The notes under the pieces were generated by a model. That model did not search any database and was not told the DNA's origin. It saw only the letters and a program-made list of their open reading frames with translations. From assembly GCF_026340565.1 (NCBI RefSeq), contig NZ_JAPEPB010000001.1, positions 248,001 through 312,000 on the forward strand: a stretch of DNA of 64,000 bases, written 5' to 3'. Positions 41,721 to 50,876 of this stretch are shown in pieces (position 1 is the first letter of the stretch; each line of letters begins with the position of its first letter). The DNA comes from Kitasatospora sp. NBC_01287 (GTDB taxonomy: Bacteria; Actinomycetota; Actinomycetes; Streptomycetales; Streptomycetaceae). The position numbers were made by a program, and so were the translations under genes.

Positions 41721-41820
41721 CCAGCGGGACCCCGACCGGCACCCACCGCTGACCGGCCCGGCGCCCTCCCTCGCCCCCGGCGGGCGACAGGAGCGCGCCG
41801 GGCGTCAGCCACGTGCCGGG

Positions 41821-41848
41821 TGCCGTATGCCGTATGCCGTATGCCGTA
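41821..41848. repeat. TGCCGTA tandem repeat
   Basis: Four perfect copies of a 7-bp unit in the gap between the micro-protein and the convergent gene ending at 41868. The period is out of frame, in keeping with non-coding DNA. Confidence 0.9.
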
Positions 41849-41867
41849 TGCCGGGTGACGCGTACCG

Positions 41868-42590
41868 CTACGACGCGTCGGCTCCGCTCCCCGGCTCCTC
41901 GGGCTGCTCTTCGGGCCGTTCCGCCGGCACGGGGACCATGCGCAGCACGCCTCCTGGCACGGTCACCGGCCTCCCGCCGCCGGTCACCGGCCGCCCCTGC
42001 GGGCCGGGTCCGGGCTCGGGCGCCGGGGCGAGGCGCAGGGCCTCGGCCCGTTCCTCGGGAGTAGGCGGAGCGGGCAGCTCACGGGCGTAGTTGTGCCAGT
42101 AGGCCGCGATCTCACTGGTCTGCTTCAGCACCCGGGCGGGCGCGGGCGGGCTCGGCCAGAGCTGGAGGAGGTACTGGTCCAGCTGCGGCTCCCCCTCTCC
42201 CCTGGTGTCCGCGGCCCTGGCCCGATCCATGCCGCGGGCGCAGTAGCGGGCCCGGTAGTCGGTCTCGACGAGATCGAGCTCCCAGCACGCTTCGCCCGCC
42301 CACTGCATCAGGACGGTGCGCTCCGAGGCCGGGGTGAACGGGACCTCGACCACCTCCTCCCACCCGTCGTCCACCGGCGGCCGCAGCTCGTGCAGTTCGA
42401 CCGTGAACCCGACGTTGCCGGTGTGCAGGCCGGTCGACAGGAACAGCGCCCCGGCCTGCGCACCGCCGCAGAGGCCGGCGGCCTGGCCCGCGAACGCCTC
42501 CTCCAGCAGCGGGGTGAACTTCTCCGCGTCACTCTCGACGTAGAGCTGACTGTAGTGAACGTGGACCTCGCCACCGACCAGTACCCGCAT
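41868..42590 (-). CDS. Hypothetical protein
   Basis: 240 residues; a GTG directly before the ATG at 42590 is an alternative start, both served by GGGAGGGG. No family is recognised with confidence. The N-terminal 170 residues look globular (MRVLVGGEVHVHYSQLYVESDAEKFTPLLEEAFAGQAAGLCGG, CWELDLVETDYRARYCARGMDRARAAD, VLKQTSEIAAYWHNYARELP), while the last 65 are Pro/Gly/Glu-rich and probably disordered. Proteins of this look are widespread in streptomycetes without known role. It stands alone, with the MerR gene upstream on the same strand after 175 bp of GC-rich repeats (GGCTGCGGGCC). Confidence 0.7.
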   Translation of the reverse strand: MRVLVGGEVHVHYSQLYVESDAEKFTPLLEEAFAGQAAGLCGGAQAGALFLSTGLHTGNVGFTVELHELRPPVDDGWEEVVEVPFTPASERTVLMQWAGEACWELDLVETDYRARYCARGMDRARAADTRGEGEPQLDQYLLQLWPSPPAPARVLKQTSEIAAYWHNYARELPAPPTPEERAEALRLAPAPEPGPGPQGRPVTGGGRPVTVPGGVLRMVPVPAERPEEQPEEPGSGADAS

Positions 42591-42765
42591 CACGCACCCC
42601 TCCCGGACCGAACCGTCCCGCGCACCGCGCGCCGCGCTCCTGGTCGAGCACCGCGCCTTCTCCGTACCCGATCATCACCCGGACCACTGACACTGACGGT
42701 CAGGCGCCGCACCGCGGCTGCGGGCCGGCGCGGCTGCGGGCCAACCCGGCTGCGGGCCGGCGTGA

Positions 42766-43698
42766 TCACTCCCAGGTCGCGGACGCCGGATCGACGCCGT
42801 GGGCCAGGGCGTTCGCGAAGACCACCTCGCGCAGCCAGCGGGCGAGGCCCGGCGCGACGGCGTCGTAGTGCTCGGCGAACCGCGGGTCCTCGACGAACAT
42901 CCGCCCCTGACAGACGTGCATCGCGTGCGTGCAGTCGAAGTACCGCGACACCGAGGCCCGATGCCGCTCCGCGAGGGCGTTCGCCGCCGCCGAGCCGGGC
43001 GCGAGGCCGGCGCGGCACGCGGCGGCCAGATCGGCGTTCAGCGCGTCGGTCGCGGCGGCGGCCTCCGCCCAGTCCTGCGGCTCCATCTCGGCGGCCCGCT
43101 CGGCGTACTGGGCCCACTGGGCGCTGTCGCCCCAGCGCTCCTGCGCCTCCTCGACCCAGGCCGGCTGCCAGTCGGCACCGAAGATCTCGACCTGCTGCTC
43201 CGGAGTCAGCCGCATCCCGCCGTTCGACGCCGCCATCATGCGGTCGACCGCGCCGAGCATGTGCTGCAGGCGGGAGATCCGCTCCGCCAGCTGCGACCGC
43301 TGCCGCCGCAGGTGGTCGCGCGCACCGGCGGCCGGGTCGTCGAGGATCCGGCCGATCTCGGCGAGCGGGAAGCCGATCTCCCGGTAGACCAGGACCCGGT
43401 GGATCCGGGCGACGTCCTCGCCCGAGTACACCCGGTAGCCGGCCCTGGTGCGCTCACTCGGGCGCACCAGGCCGATCCCGTCCCAGTGGTGCAAGGTCTT
43501 GACGCTGACCCCGACCAGCGCGGCCACCCGCCCGACGGTCAGGCCCTCGGGGCCGACCGGCTCGGCGACGCCGCTCGGCCCCTGCCGCTGATCCTGCTCG
43601 TCGCGCCCGTCGCACCCGTCGCGCCCGTCATGCCCGTCATGCCCGTCACCGCGGCGCTGCCCGTACGTGTCGCTCCTCATCGCGTCAGTCTCGCGCAT
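42766..43698 (-). CDS. MerR-family regulator with TipAS antibiotic-recognition domain
   Basis: 310 residues from ATG at 43698; a TTG at 43719 overlapping the methyltransferase stop would add seven codons. A His/Asp/Gly-rich leader (DGHDGHDGRDGCDGRDEQ) precedes the MerR HTH (LTVGRVAALVGVSVKTLHHWDGIGLVRPSERTRAGYRVYSGEDVARIHRVLVYREIGFPLAEIGRIL), a coiled-coil helix, then the TipAS domain (NGGMRLTPEQQVEIFG, WGDSAQWAQYAERAAEM, SVSRYFDCTHAMHVCQGRMFVEDPRFAEHYD). TipA-type proteins bind thiopeptides, covalently through a cysteine, and activate tipA-like promoters; candidate cysteines are visible in FDCTHAMHVC. The thiopeptide precursor is about 3.3 kb away, so a link is tempting, though TipAS regulators are widespread. 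Likely co-transcribed with the methyltransferase. Confidence 0.9.
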   Translation of the reverse strand: MRETDAMRSDTYGQRRGDGHDGHDGRDGCDGRDEQDQRQGPSGVAEPVGPEGLTVGRVAALVGVSVKTLHHWDGIGLVRPSERTRAGYRVYSGEDVARIHRVLVYREIGFPLAEIGRILDDPAAGARDHLRRQRSQLAERISRLQHMLGAVDRMMAASNGGMRLTPEQQVEIFGADWQPAWVEEAQERWGDSAQWAQYAERAAEMEPQDWAEAAAATDALNADLAAACRAGLAPGSAAANALAERHRASVSRYFDCTHAMHVCQGRMFVEDPRFAEHYDAVAPGLARWLREVVFANALAHGVDPASATWE

Positions 43699-43715
43699 CG
43701 CCCGGAGCCGCCGGC

Positions 43716-44717
43716 TCAACGGCCCGGGCGCACACCCGTGAAGACCGTGGTGGCGGAGAGGAGGAAGGCGTCCGGCCGGCGCAGGATGCCGTCCGGCCCC
43801 TGCGGGTCGAGCAGCGCGTCGAGGGTCTTGCGGTCCTCCGCGTCAAGGGACTCACCCATCGCCTCCCGGATCCGGGTCAGGTGGGAGTGCAGGAAGGCGC
43901 GGGGCCCCTCGCCCAGCGGCGCCGGCAGGTCGAGGAGCGAGGTGAAGCCGCCGGTGCCGGTCAGTCCGGCCCGCCCGAGCATCGCGGGCCAGTCCTCGAC
44001 CACGCTGGTGCTGCCGGGCAGCTCGGCCCGCATGACCTCGAACCAGTCCTCCAGGACGGAGTCGAGCCGGGCCTGCAGCCCCGGGCGGCCGATGCCGAGG
44101 TCACGCGGCAGGAACCTCATCGGCAGGCCGCCCTCCGCCACGGCGAGCAGCCCGCCGGGCCGCAGTACGGCGGCCAGCGCGGCCAGCGCGTCCTGCTGAT
44201 CGCCGAGGTGGTGCACGGCCTTGCTGCTCCAGACCAGGTCCGCCGCGCCGAGACCGCCGTCCCCGCGCCCGTCCCCGGCCTTGCCACCGCTGCCGCCACC
44301 GCTGCCGCCGCCGTGCAGGCCCTCGGGCAGTTCCGCGTGCCGGACGCTCACCCTGCCCCCGAGCCCCAGCCGCTCGGCGCGCGCCAAGGCGTGGTCCAGC
44401 AGCCCGGGCGCGCCGTCCACGGCGACCACCTCGGCGTCCTCGAAGGCCTCGGCGAGCACGCAGGTCATCACACCGGGCCCGCTGCCGATGTCGAGGACGC
44501 GCCGCACCCGTTGCTCCGGGCCGAGCAGCTCGCGCAGCCGGGCCGCCACCTGGCGCAGGACCGGGAGCTGCAGTTCGCCGCTGTTCTCCAGTTGGGTGGC
44601 CATGACCTCCCAATCGATGTCGGTGCCGCCGTGGCCGTGGCGGTGCCCGGGGCCGTGTCCGGGTCCGTGCCCGGCGGTGCGGCCGTGGTCGTGTCGGGAG
44701 TCGCTGTGTGAGTTCAT
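43716..44717 (-). CDS. SAM-dependent class I methyltransferase with His-rich N-terminus
   Basis: 333 residues. The first 30 are His/Gly-rich (HGPGHGPGHRHGHGG), possibly metal-binding. The Rossmann methyltransferase domain follows: RRVLDIGSGPGVMTCVLAEAFEDAEVVAVDGAPGLLDHALARAERLGL (motif I and post-I), DLVWSSKAVHHLGDQQDALAALAAVLRPGGLLAVAEGG. A Gly/Ser repeat (GGGSGGGSGG) interrupts the domain between motifs. Substrate unknown. It is divergent from an XRE-cupin gene 78 bp away and ends next to the TipAS regulator, so it may be controlled by either. Confidence 0.88.
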   Translation of the reverse strand: MNSHSDSRHDHGRTAGHGPGHGPGHRHGHGGTDIDWEVMATQLENSGELQLPVLRQVAARLRELLGPEQRVRRVLDIGSGPGVMTCVLAEAFEDAEVVAVDGAPGLLDHALARAERLGLGGRVSVRHAELPEGLHGGGSGGGSGGKAGDGRGDGGLGAADLVWSSKAVHHLGDQQDALAALAAVLRPGGLLAVAEGGLPMRFLPRDLGIGRPGLQARLDSVLEDWFEVMRAELPGSTSVVEDWPAMLGRAGLTGTGGFTSLLDLPAPLGEGPRAFLHSHLTRIREAMGESLDAEDRKTLDALLDPQGPDGILRRPDAFLLSATTVFTGVRPGR

Positions 44718-44795
44718 GCCGGGAAGCGTGCACCCGCCGGGTTCGGACCGGCAACTTGTGTTGCCATTTCCGGGACAGCGGAGTGGAATGCCCGC

Positions 44796-45449
44796 ATGGA
44801 CCAACCAGACCGACCGGACCAAGACCGACCGGACCGACAAGACCGGGCGGACCAACAAGACCGGGCGGACCGACCACTGCCCTACCAAGCCGTCCTCGAC
44901 GAGGTCGCTCCCCGGCTCAGGCGGCTGCGCGCCAAGCGCGGCCTCACCCTGGCCGCGCTCGCGGAGGCGACCGGCATCTCGAAGAGCACCCTGTCGCGGC
45001 TGGAGTCCGGGCAGCGCCGACCGAGCCTGGAACTGCTACTGCCGCTGGCCACCGTCTACCAGGTGCCGCTGGACGACCTGGTAGGCGCCCCCGCGGTGGG
45101 AGACCCCCGGGTGCGGCTGGCGCCCCGCGCCCTGCCCGACGGCGGCTCGGCCCTCCCACTGACCCGGGGCCCCGGCCCCCTCCAGGCGTACAAGATGGTG
45201 ATCGCCGATCGGGGCACCGAGCCGGAGCTGCGGACCCACGAGGGCTACGAGTGGCTGTACGTGCTGGGCGGGCGGCTGCGGCTCGTCCTCGCCGAGCACG
45301 ACCTGGTCCTCGGCCCCGGTGAGGCCGCCGAGTTCGACACCCGGGTGCCCCACTGGTTCAGCAGCGCGGACGGTCGGCCGGTGGAGATCCTCAGCCTCTT
45401 CGGGCGGCAGGGCGAGCGCATGCACGTCCGGGCGAAGCCCCGCGCCTAA
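44796..45449 (+). CDS. XRE-family regulator with cupin domain
   Basis: 217 residues. A charged Asp/Arg/Gln/Pro repeat at the N-terminus (about 1-27, encoded by GACCGGACC-like units) is probably disordered. HTH_3: LRRLRAKRGLTLAALAEATGISKSTLSRLESGQRRPSLELLLPLATVYQVPLDDLVG. The cupin in the C-terminal half is GYEWLYVLGGRLRLVLAEHDLVLGPGEAAEFDTRVPHWFSS. Such proteins sense a small ligand through the cupin and control adjacent genes. Here the divergent methyltransferase is the natural target. Confidence 0.92.
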   Translation: MDQPDRPDQDRPDRQDRADQQDRADRPLPYQAVLDEVAPRLRRLRAKRGLTLAALAEATGISKSTLSRLESGQRRPSLELLLPLATVYQVPLDDLVGAPAVGDPRVRLAPRALPDGGSALPLTRGPGPLQAYKMVIADRGTEPELRTHEGYEWLYVLGGRLRLVLAEHDLVLGPGEAAEFDTRVPHWFSSADGRPVEILSLFGRQGERMHVRAKPRA

Positions 45450-45483
45450 GGCCTCCGACCGATCCGCGCGCCACCCCCGCGCA

Positions 45484-47607
45484 CTACCCACCGAGCAGGT
45501 CACCGAGCAGGTCACCGAGCAGCTCGGCGAACTCCTCCGGGCCGATGACCCGCACGCCGAGTTGCTCGGCCTTGCCCAGCTTGGAGCCCGCCTTCGCCCC
45601 GGCCACCAGCAGCGTGGTGCGCGAGGAGACGCTGGAAGAGGCCTTGCCGCCGGCCCGCTCGATCAGCTCGTTCATCTCGTTGCGGGAGAGCGCGGCCAGC
45701 CGGCCCGTCATGGCACCGGTGACCACCACGGCCTGGCCCGCCAGCGGCCCCTCGGCCTCGACCCGCTCGGCGTCCGCCACCCCATCCGCACCCGTGCCCG
45801 CACCCGTGCCCGCCGCCGAACCGACCGCCGCGCCGGCGCCCGCACCCGCGTCCGCACCCACCCGCCGGACCGGCTCCCGCACGGCCTGGCCGACGTCGCG
45901 CGCGGCGAGCTTCTCCAGCACCGGTGCCAGTTCGGCGAGTTCGGTGATGATCATGACGGCCTTGTCCGCCCCGATCCCGTCGACCTCGGCCAGCGCGTCC
46001 TGGTCCGCCGCGCGGATGGCCGCCATGCTGCCGAAGTGCGCGGCGATCCGGCGGGACATGGTGCGACCGGTGCCGCGCACGCCGAGCGCGCAGAAGACCC
46101 GGGCCAGCGGCTGCAGCCGCGCGGCCTCGATCGCCGCGAGCAGCTTGTCGGTACTCGTCTCCCCCATCCGCTCCAAGGTGAGCAGTTGCTCCTTGGTCAG
46201 GGTGAAGAGATCCGCGACATCGTCCACGAAGCCGGCCTCGACCAGCTGGACCGCGCGGCTGCCGCCGAGCCCCTCGATGTCCAACTGGTCGCGGCCCGCG
46301 GCGTAGCGGATCGAGGCGACGGCCTGGCAGCCGCGACCGCGCACGCAGCGCCAGCGCTGCTGCGAGGTGTCGATGGCGTCCCCGCACCGGGGGCAGGCCT
46401 CGGGGAAGGCGATCGGCCGCTCGGCACCGGTCCGCTGCTCCACCAGCGGCGCCTCCACCCGGGGGATGACGTCGCCCGCCCGGTAGACGAAGACCTGGTC
46501 GCCGATCATCAGCCCGCGGCGGGTGATGTCGGCCGGGTTGTGCAGGGTGGCGTACGTGACGGTGACGCCCTCGATCAACACCGGGTCGAGCACCGCGCGC
46601 GGGGCGATGACGCCGGTGCGGCCGACGTTCCACTCCACGTCGAGCAGCCTGGTGACCTTGTGCCGCGCGGGCAGCTTGCGTGCCACGGCCCAGCGCGGGG
46701 CGCGCGAGCCCTCCCCCGCGAGCTCCTGGTCGGCGGCGGCATCCGCCTTGATGACGACGCCGTCGATGCCGAACGGGAGCTCGGCCCGCAGCGCCGTGAT
46801 CTCCTCGACCCGCTGCTGCACCTCGTCGAGCGTGGCGCAGCGTCGCGGGGCCGCCGCGGTGACGGCGGCGGTGCCGGCGCCCAGGTCGGCGAGCCGGGCC
46901 AGCAGCGCGCTGTGACCGCTCTCGTCCAGGCCGACGGCGCCGTAGGCGAAGAAGGTCAGCTCGACCCGGTAGGCGCGGTCCTTGGCGCGCAGCGTCCCGG
47001 CGGCGCCGTTGCGCGGGTTGGCGAAGGGGGTGGCGCCGTGCGCGGTCCGCAGCTCGTTGGCCCGGTCGAACTGCTCCTGGGTCAGCAGCACCTCGCCGCG
47101 CAACTCGACGTCGAGCGGCTCGCCCAGCTCCTGCGGGAGCCCGAGGATCGCCTCGGCGGCATGGCTGATGTCCTCCCCGGCCACGCCGTCACCCCGGGTG
47201 ATCAGCCGTGCCAGCCGGCCGGACCGGTAGCGGGCGGCCACGGCGAGGCCGTCGAGCTTGGGCTCCACGCACCACGCGGCCACCGGGCGCGCCAGCCGCC
47301 GCTCCAGCCCCGCCGCCCAGTCGGCGAGCTCCTCGGCGGAGAAGACGTTCTCCAGCGACAGCATCGGCACGGAGTGCGGGACGTCCCCGACCGCCGCCCC
47401 GCCTGCTACCTTCCCGGACGGGGAGTCGGGAAGCACCTCGTCCGGGTGGGCCAGCTCGTAGGCGGCGATCGCGCGCACCAGCGCGTCGTACTCGTCGTCG
47501 CCCAGCGGCGTGGCGCCGTCGGCGTAGTAGGCCGCGGCCGCCGACACGGCGGTGGCGACGGCGGTGGCATAGGCGGCGGGAGAGGCCGGAACGGCTGCGT
47601 CCTTCAT
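45484..47607 (-). CDS. ligA: NAD-dependent DNA ligase LigA
   Basis: About 707 residues. Start taken at ATG 47607; ATGs at 47616 and 47619 are equally possible as no clear ribosome site distinguishes them. Domains: Ia (about 1-60), adenylation domain with the catalytic lysine in [50 protein letters not shown] fold with [12 protein letters not shown]; zinc finger CPRCGD...[11 protein letters not shown]; HhH repeats ([19 protein letters not shown]); BRCT ([14 protein letters not shown]...[27 protein letters not shown]). An Ala/Gly-rich linker lies before the BRCT, and the end [12 protein letters not shown] comes from a 12-bp repeat. Sequence drift in conserved blocks suggests it may be an additional, accessory ligase and not the housekeeping copy. 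Confidence 0.95.
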   Translation of the reverse strand: MKDAAVPASPAAYATAVATAVSAAAAYYADGATPLGDDEYDALVRAIAAYELAHPDEVLPDSPSGKVAGGAAVGDVPHSVPMLSLENVFSAEELADWAAGLERRLARPVAAWCVEPKLDGLAVAARYRSGRLARLITRGDGVAGEDISHAAEAILGLPQELGEPLDVELRGEVLLTQEQFDRANELRTAHGATPFANPRNGAAGTLRAKDRAYRVELTFFAYGAVGLDESGHSALLARLADLGAGTAAVTAAAPRRCATLDEVQQRVEEITALRAELPFGIDGVVIKADAAADQELAGEGSRAPRWAVARKLPARHKVTRLLDVEWNVGRTGVIAPRAVLDPVLIEGVTVTYATLHNPADITRRGLMIGDQVFVYRAGDVIPRVEAPLVEQRTGAERPIAFPEACPRCGDAIDTSQQRWRCVRGRGCQAVASIRYAAGRDQLDIEGLGGSRAVQLVEAGFVDDVADLFTLTKEQLLTLERMGETSTDKLLAAIEAARLQPLARVFCALGVRGTGRTMSRRIAAHFGSMAAIRAADQDALAEVDGIGADKAVMIITELAELAPVLEKLAARDVGQAVREPVRRVGADAGAGAGAAVGSAAGTGAGTGADGVADAERVEAEGPLAGQAVVVTGAMTGRLAALSRNEMNELIERAGGKASSSVSSRTTLLVAGAKAGSKLGKAEQLGVRVIGPEEFAELLGDLLGDLLGG

Positions 47608-47796
47608 ACCCGTCATCATTCCGACCAGCACTGACAACGGCGCGGGTCGGCGCGAGCACCACCGCCCGGAGCCCTGCCCCGCTCGAAGCCCTGCCCCGCT
47701 CGGGGCCGGCCCTCTCGGCGGAAATCCGTGGCCGCCGCGCACCCTGAGGAGGAGGATCACCCCCAGCTGTGCCCACCCTCATCCCGGGAGACCACC

Positions 47797-48309
47797 GTGT
47801 ACGAGACCGAACGCCTGACCCTGCGTCAGTGGCAGGCCGCCGACCGCGACCGCGCGCTGGACCTCTACTCCCGGTGGGAGGTGGCCCGGTGGCTGGGGGC
47901 CGAGCCGAAACCGCTGGCGGACGCGGCGGCGGCGGAGGCCCTGATCGGACGCTTCCGGGAGCGCTCGGCGACCCCGCCGTTCGGATGTTGGGCAGTGGAA
48001 CGCCAGGACACCGGGGTGGTGGCGGGGACCGTGCTGCTGGTGCCGATTCCGGATGGGGACGGCGAAGTCGAGGTGGGCTGGCACTTCCACCCCGACAGCT
48101 GGGGCAAGGGGTTCGCCACCGAGGCGGCCCGGGCGCTGGTGGCGGCCGGTTTCGCGAGCGGGCTGGACGAGATCCACGCGGTCGTCCGGCCGGGCAACGA
48201 CCCCTCGACGGCACTCTGCCGCCGTCTCGGCATGGCCGAGCGCGGCCTGACCAACCGCTACTACGGCACCGCGATGGAGCAGTTCACCCTCTCCCGACCC
48301 GCAGGATGA
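47797..48309 (+). CDS. GNAT acetyltransferase (RimJ/RimL type)
   Basis: 170 residues from GTG at 47797 with GGGAG six bases upstream; the longer frame has no site. RimJ/RimL-like layout: VYETERLTLRQWQAADRDRALDLYSRWEVARWLG, then VEVGWHFHPDSWGKGFATEAARALVAAGFASGLDEIHAVVRPGNDPSTALCRRLGM, where the acetyl-CoA loop is SWGKGFATEA. Acetylates N-terminal or small-molecule amines, unknown which. Divergent from ligA; converges with the secreted protein gene. Confidence 0.9.
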   Translation: MYETERLTLRQWQAADRDRALDLYSRWEVARWLGAEPKPLADAAAAEALIGRFRERSATPPFGCWAVERQDTGVVAGTVLLVPIPDGDGEVEVGWHFHPDSWGKGFATEAARALVAAGFASGLDEIHAVVRPGNDPSTALCRRLGMAERGLTNRYYGTAMEQFTLSRPAG

Positions 48310-48373
48310 CGAACTCCGGATTCCTTCTGACGGCCCGGCAGTTGCCGAACGGGCGGGGCGGCGAGCGGCGGGC

Positions 48374-49474
48374 TCAGAGGTGGCTGACCGAGCCGCAGGC
48401 GCCGATCGGGAGGAGTTGGAAGCCCTCGCTCTGCAGGTCGGCCCTGGCCACGGCGTTCGTGCAGAGCCAGCCCGTCGAGCCGAAGATCTTCCTGAGCGGG
48501 TCGCTCGCGGAGGCCGCCCAGTCCGTGGCCCGCACCACGTCGTTGAGCACGTAGCCGAAGTCGGTGGCGGTGTAGTTCTGGTTGAGCCGGCCGGCGTTCA
48601 CCGGGTTGAGGCCGTTGAGCGAGCGCAGGGTCAGTACTCCTGGGGCGTCGCTCGCGGTGGTGTGACCGTTGAGCTGGCCGACGTAGCGGCCTGCGGAGTA
48701 CGGCACCAGCGTGTTCGGGCTGTTGAAGACCGGATCGGTGCCCTCGTTGTCCAGCGGGCCGTCGACGACGCACGGGCCCGGGTTCAGCACGGAGTAGGGT
48801 CCGACGCTCGCGTCGACGTCCCAGGCGAAGTTGGTGGCGGTGTCCGAGGAGAAGTACGGGGAGTGGCCGAGCGGGTCGTACTCGGCGTACCCCGGCAGCA
48901 CCGGTGTGATCGTGGCGTCGGGCCCGCTGTAGCCGGGGATGTCGTTGATCTGGTCCCAGTTGGTGAGGGAGCAGTTGTAGATCAGCAGGAGGTCGAGCGC
49001 GCTCAGGTTCGCCGGCGCGTTGCCACCGGCCGGCGCGGCCCAGCCGATGCCGTCCTTGGCCAGGGCCACGTGGTCGTCGCTGGTGAGTTCGCCCATCTGC
49101 GGTCCGAGGGCGGCGCGGTCGAAGTCGAGCGTGGCGCTGGTGGTGGCGTTGAGGGCGGTCAGGCCGTCGCGTCCGTTGGCCGGCCGCGTGATGCTCGTGG
49201 CACCCGGCTTCGGCACGATCGGGCTCGGACCGCTCTGGTCCCAGCTGAAGAGCCGGGCCGAGGTGGTGTCCCCCGAGGCGGTGAGCCAGGCGTTGTAGTC
49301 GGTGGACAGGTGGTTGAACGCGCTCTGGTCGGCCGCCGTGCCGACCCCGACGATCTCCGGCTGGGCGGGTGGCGGCGGCGGGTCGGCCTGGGCGGGTCCG
49401 GCGGCGCTCGCGGCGAGGGCGAGCACGGCGGTGGCGAGCAGGGCGGCGAGCGGGCGGGGCGGGGTGCGGCGCAT
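48374..49474 (-). CDS. Secreted PstS-like (phosphate-binding fold) protein
   Basis: 366 residues; GGAGGAG before the ATG. A Sec signal peptide is clear (MRRTPPRPLAALLATAVLALAASAAGPAQA). The mature protein begins PEIVGVGTAADQSAFNHLSTDYNAW, like the phosphate/PBP-like domain of PstS relatives, with LDLLLIYNCSLTNWDQINDIPGY (the WDxI loop) and LRSLNGLNPVNAGRLNQNYTATDFGYVLNDVVRA. Four cysteines may form disulfides. It lacks a lipobox, so it is secreted, not anchored. No ABC transporter genes are adjacent. Ligand unknown. Confidence 0.8.
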   Translation of the reverse strand: MRRTPPRPLAALLATAVLALAASAAGPAQADPPPPPAQPEIVGVGTAADQSAFNHLSTDYNAWLTASGDTTSARLFSWDQSGPSPIVPKPGATSITRPANGRDGLTALNATTSATLDFDRAALGPQMGELTSDDHVALAKDGIGWAAPAGGNAPANLSALDLLLIYNCSLTNWDQINDIPGYSGPDATITPVLPGYAEYDPLGHSPYFSSDTATNFAWDVDASVGPYSVLNPGPCVVDGPLDNEGTDPVFNSPNTLVPYSAGRYVGQLNGHTTASDAPGVLTLRSLNGLNPVNAGRLNQNYTATDFGYVLNDVVRATDWAASASDPLRKIFGSTGWLCTNAVARADLQSEGFQLLPIGACGSVSHL

Positions 49475-49779
49475 GGGACTCCTCCGTCAGGTGGCCGGAT
49501 GGCGGCCCCGCCGATCCTGTGCGCTCGACCCGCCCGGCAGAAGCCCCGCACCCCGGGTCCTGGGGCCCCGCCCCGCCGCCCCACCACCACCGCCGCCCGG
49601 GACGCCCCTGCTCAGCGGGCCTGCCCCGCCGCCCGGCGCCGGCGTCCAGCGGGCGGTGCCGGCACCGGCTGTTCTTCCGCCGCTCGCGGCTCGGGAGCGG
49701 CCGGATCACCCGCGCGCCACCCACCCGCCCGAGCCCGCGTCAGCCCCAGCCCGCGTCAGCCCACCCGCCCGAGCCCGCG
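49475..49779. other. Intergenic region with 26-bp direct repeat
   Basis: 305 bp, upstream of the secreted PstS-like gene and downstream of the Tat-signal gene. The right end has two copies of a 26-bp element beginning CCACCCGCCCGAGCCCGCGT (49721-49746 and 49761-49786), 40 bp apart; the second covers the stop of the gene ending at 49780. No gene or clear promoter motif is seen in the rest. Confidence 0.7.
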
Positions 49780-50607
49780 TCAGCCCGTCTGGCCCGCCAG
49801 CAGGGTCTGCTCCAGCATCTGCCACTGGGCGCTCATGTCGTGGACCAGGTAGAGATCGCGGCGCCGGGTCCAGGCCTGGCCCGACTGGGTGTCGTAGGTG
49901 CCCGGCATGGTGAACCCGGCCGGGGCGTAGGCGGCCGGCATGCCCGCCAGGCGGGTGGTCTCCACGCACCGCTTCACGTGGTCGCGGAACCCGACCACGC
50001 CCGCGGTGCCGACACCGCCCGGCTGCTGCTTGCGGTGGCCCAGCACCTGCGCGGCCACGCCGAAGGTGCTCAGGTAGGTGATCGTGCCGTCGGCCGCGAT
50101 CACCGGCTCGATGGACGTCACGTCGGTCATCCGGTACTTGGAGGTCAGGAAGCGGGCGATCTCCCACTGCGCGTACACCGGGACGTTCCGCTTGGCCCGC
50201 ACCCGCGCGACCGTGTCGGCCAACGCCTCGTTCACCGGGCCCGGCTCGTAGAGCACCTTCGTCGGGTCGCCGCCGCCGGCCGGGGCACGGTTGCCGAAGC
50301 TGTAGGCGACGATGAAGTCCAGCTTCGCCGGCGAGGTGGTCGGCGGGTCCCAGTTGAAGCCGATGTCGAAGACGGACGGCACCACGGCGCGCGCCGTGGC
50401 GGCGTCGTCCAGCTCGGCGGACAGGTTCGCGCTCATCTCACGCTGCAGCCGGGCGCCACCGCGGTCCTTCGACCCGTCGGCCCGGCCCGCCGAACCGCCC
50501 GCCGAGTTGGCCGCCGAATTGCCCGCGGCCTCGGCGGGGGTGGCCGCCAGCAGGACGGGGGCGGCCACCCCGGTCATGGCGGCAAGGGCGAAGGTGCGTC
50601 GGTCCAT
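49780..50607 (-). CDS. Exported protein of unknown function (Tat-like signal)
   Basis: 275 residues. The ATG at 50607 gives MDRRTFALAAMTGVAAPVLLAATPAEA, a twin-arginine-like signal (RRTFALAA) with an AxA cleavage site; the upstream frame is dropped for this reason. A Gly/Ser/Ala linker follows. The globular part includes LDFIVAYSFGNRAPAGGGDPTKVLYEPGPVNEALADTVARVRAKRNVPVYAQWEIARFL, VIAADGTITYLSTFGVAAQVLG and VVGFRDHVKRCVETTRLAGMPAAYAPAGFTMPGTYDTQSGQAWTRRRDLYLVHDM. This recalls DUF218/YdcF-like proteins in its conserved polar turns, but I do not assign it. Likely folded before export. Confidence 0.7.
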   Translation of the reverse strand: MDRRTFALAAMTGVAAPVLLAATPAEAAGNSAANSAGGSAGRADGSKDRGGARLQREMSANLSAELDDAATARAVVPSVFDIGFNWDPPTTSPAKLDFIVAYSFGNRAPAGGGDPTKVLYEPGPVNEALADTVARVRAKRNVPVYAQWEIARFLTSKYRMTDVTSIEPVIAADGTITYLSTFGVAAQVLGHRKQQPGGVGTAGVVGFRDHVKRCVETTRLAGMPAAYAPAGFTMPGTYDTQSGQAWTRRRDLYLVHDMSAQWQMLEQTLLAGQTG

Positions 50608-50876
50608 CGGTGGATCCAGCCTTTCTCGGAACGCTCCTGCACAGGAGTTGGCTGATCTCAACCCGCCAAATGATCATCCGGGCGGAATCGCGCTCACCAC
50701 GGCATGAACAGCGACCGTCACCTGGTCGAACGCCGCACGGGGTGCCGGGCGGTGCGCCGCGAACCGGGGACCCGTGACCCGCTGTAGCGTCGTCCCCCAC
50801 GGGCACCGCGCACGGCACGGCAGCCCGCCCCGCCCCGCCCCGCGGGCGGAGGACCGAGCGGCTTGTGGGAGAACTG

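Noticed and set aside
42604..42765. Terminator or small RNA in the GGCTGCGGGCC repeat region
   Set aside because: Repeats are direct, not inverted, and no stem longer than a few bases is evident by eye.
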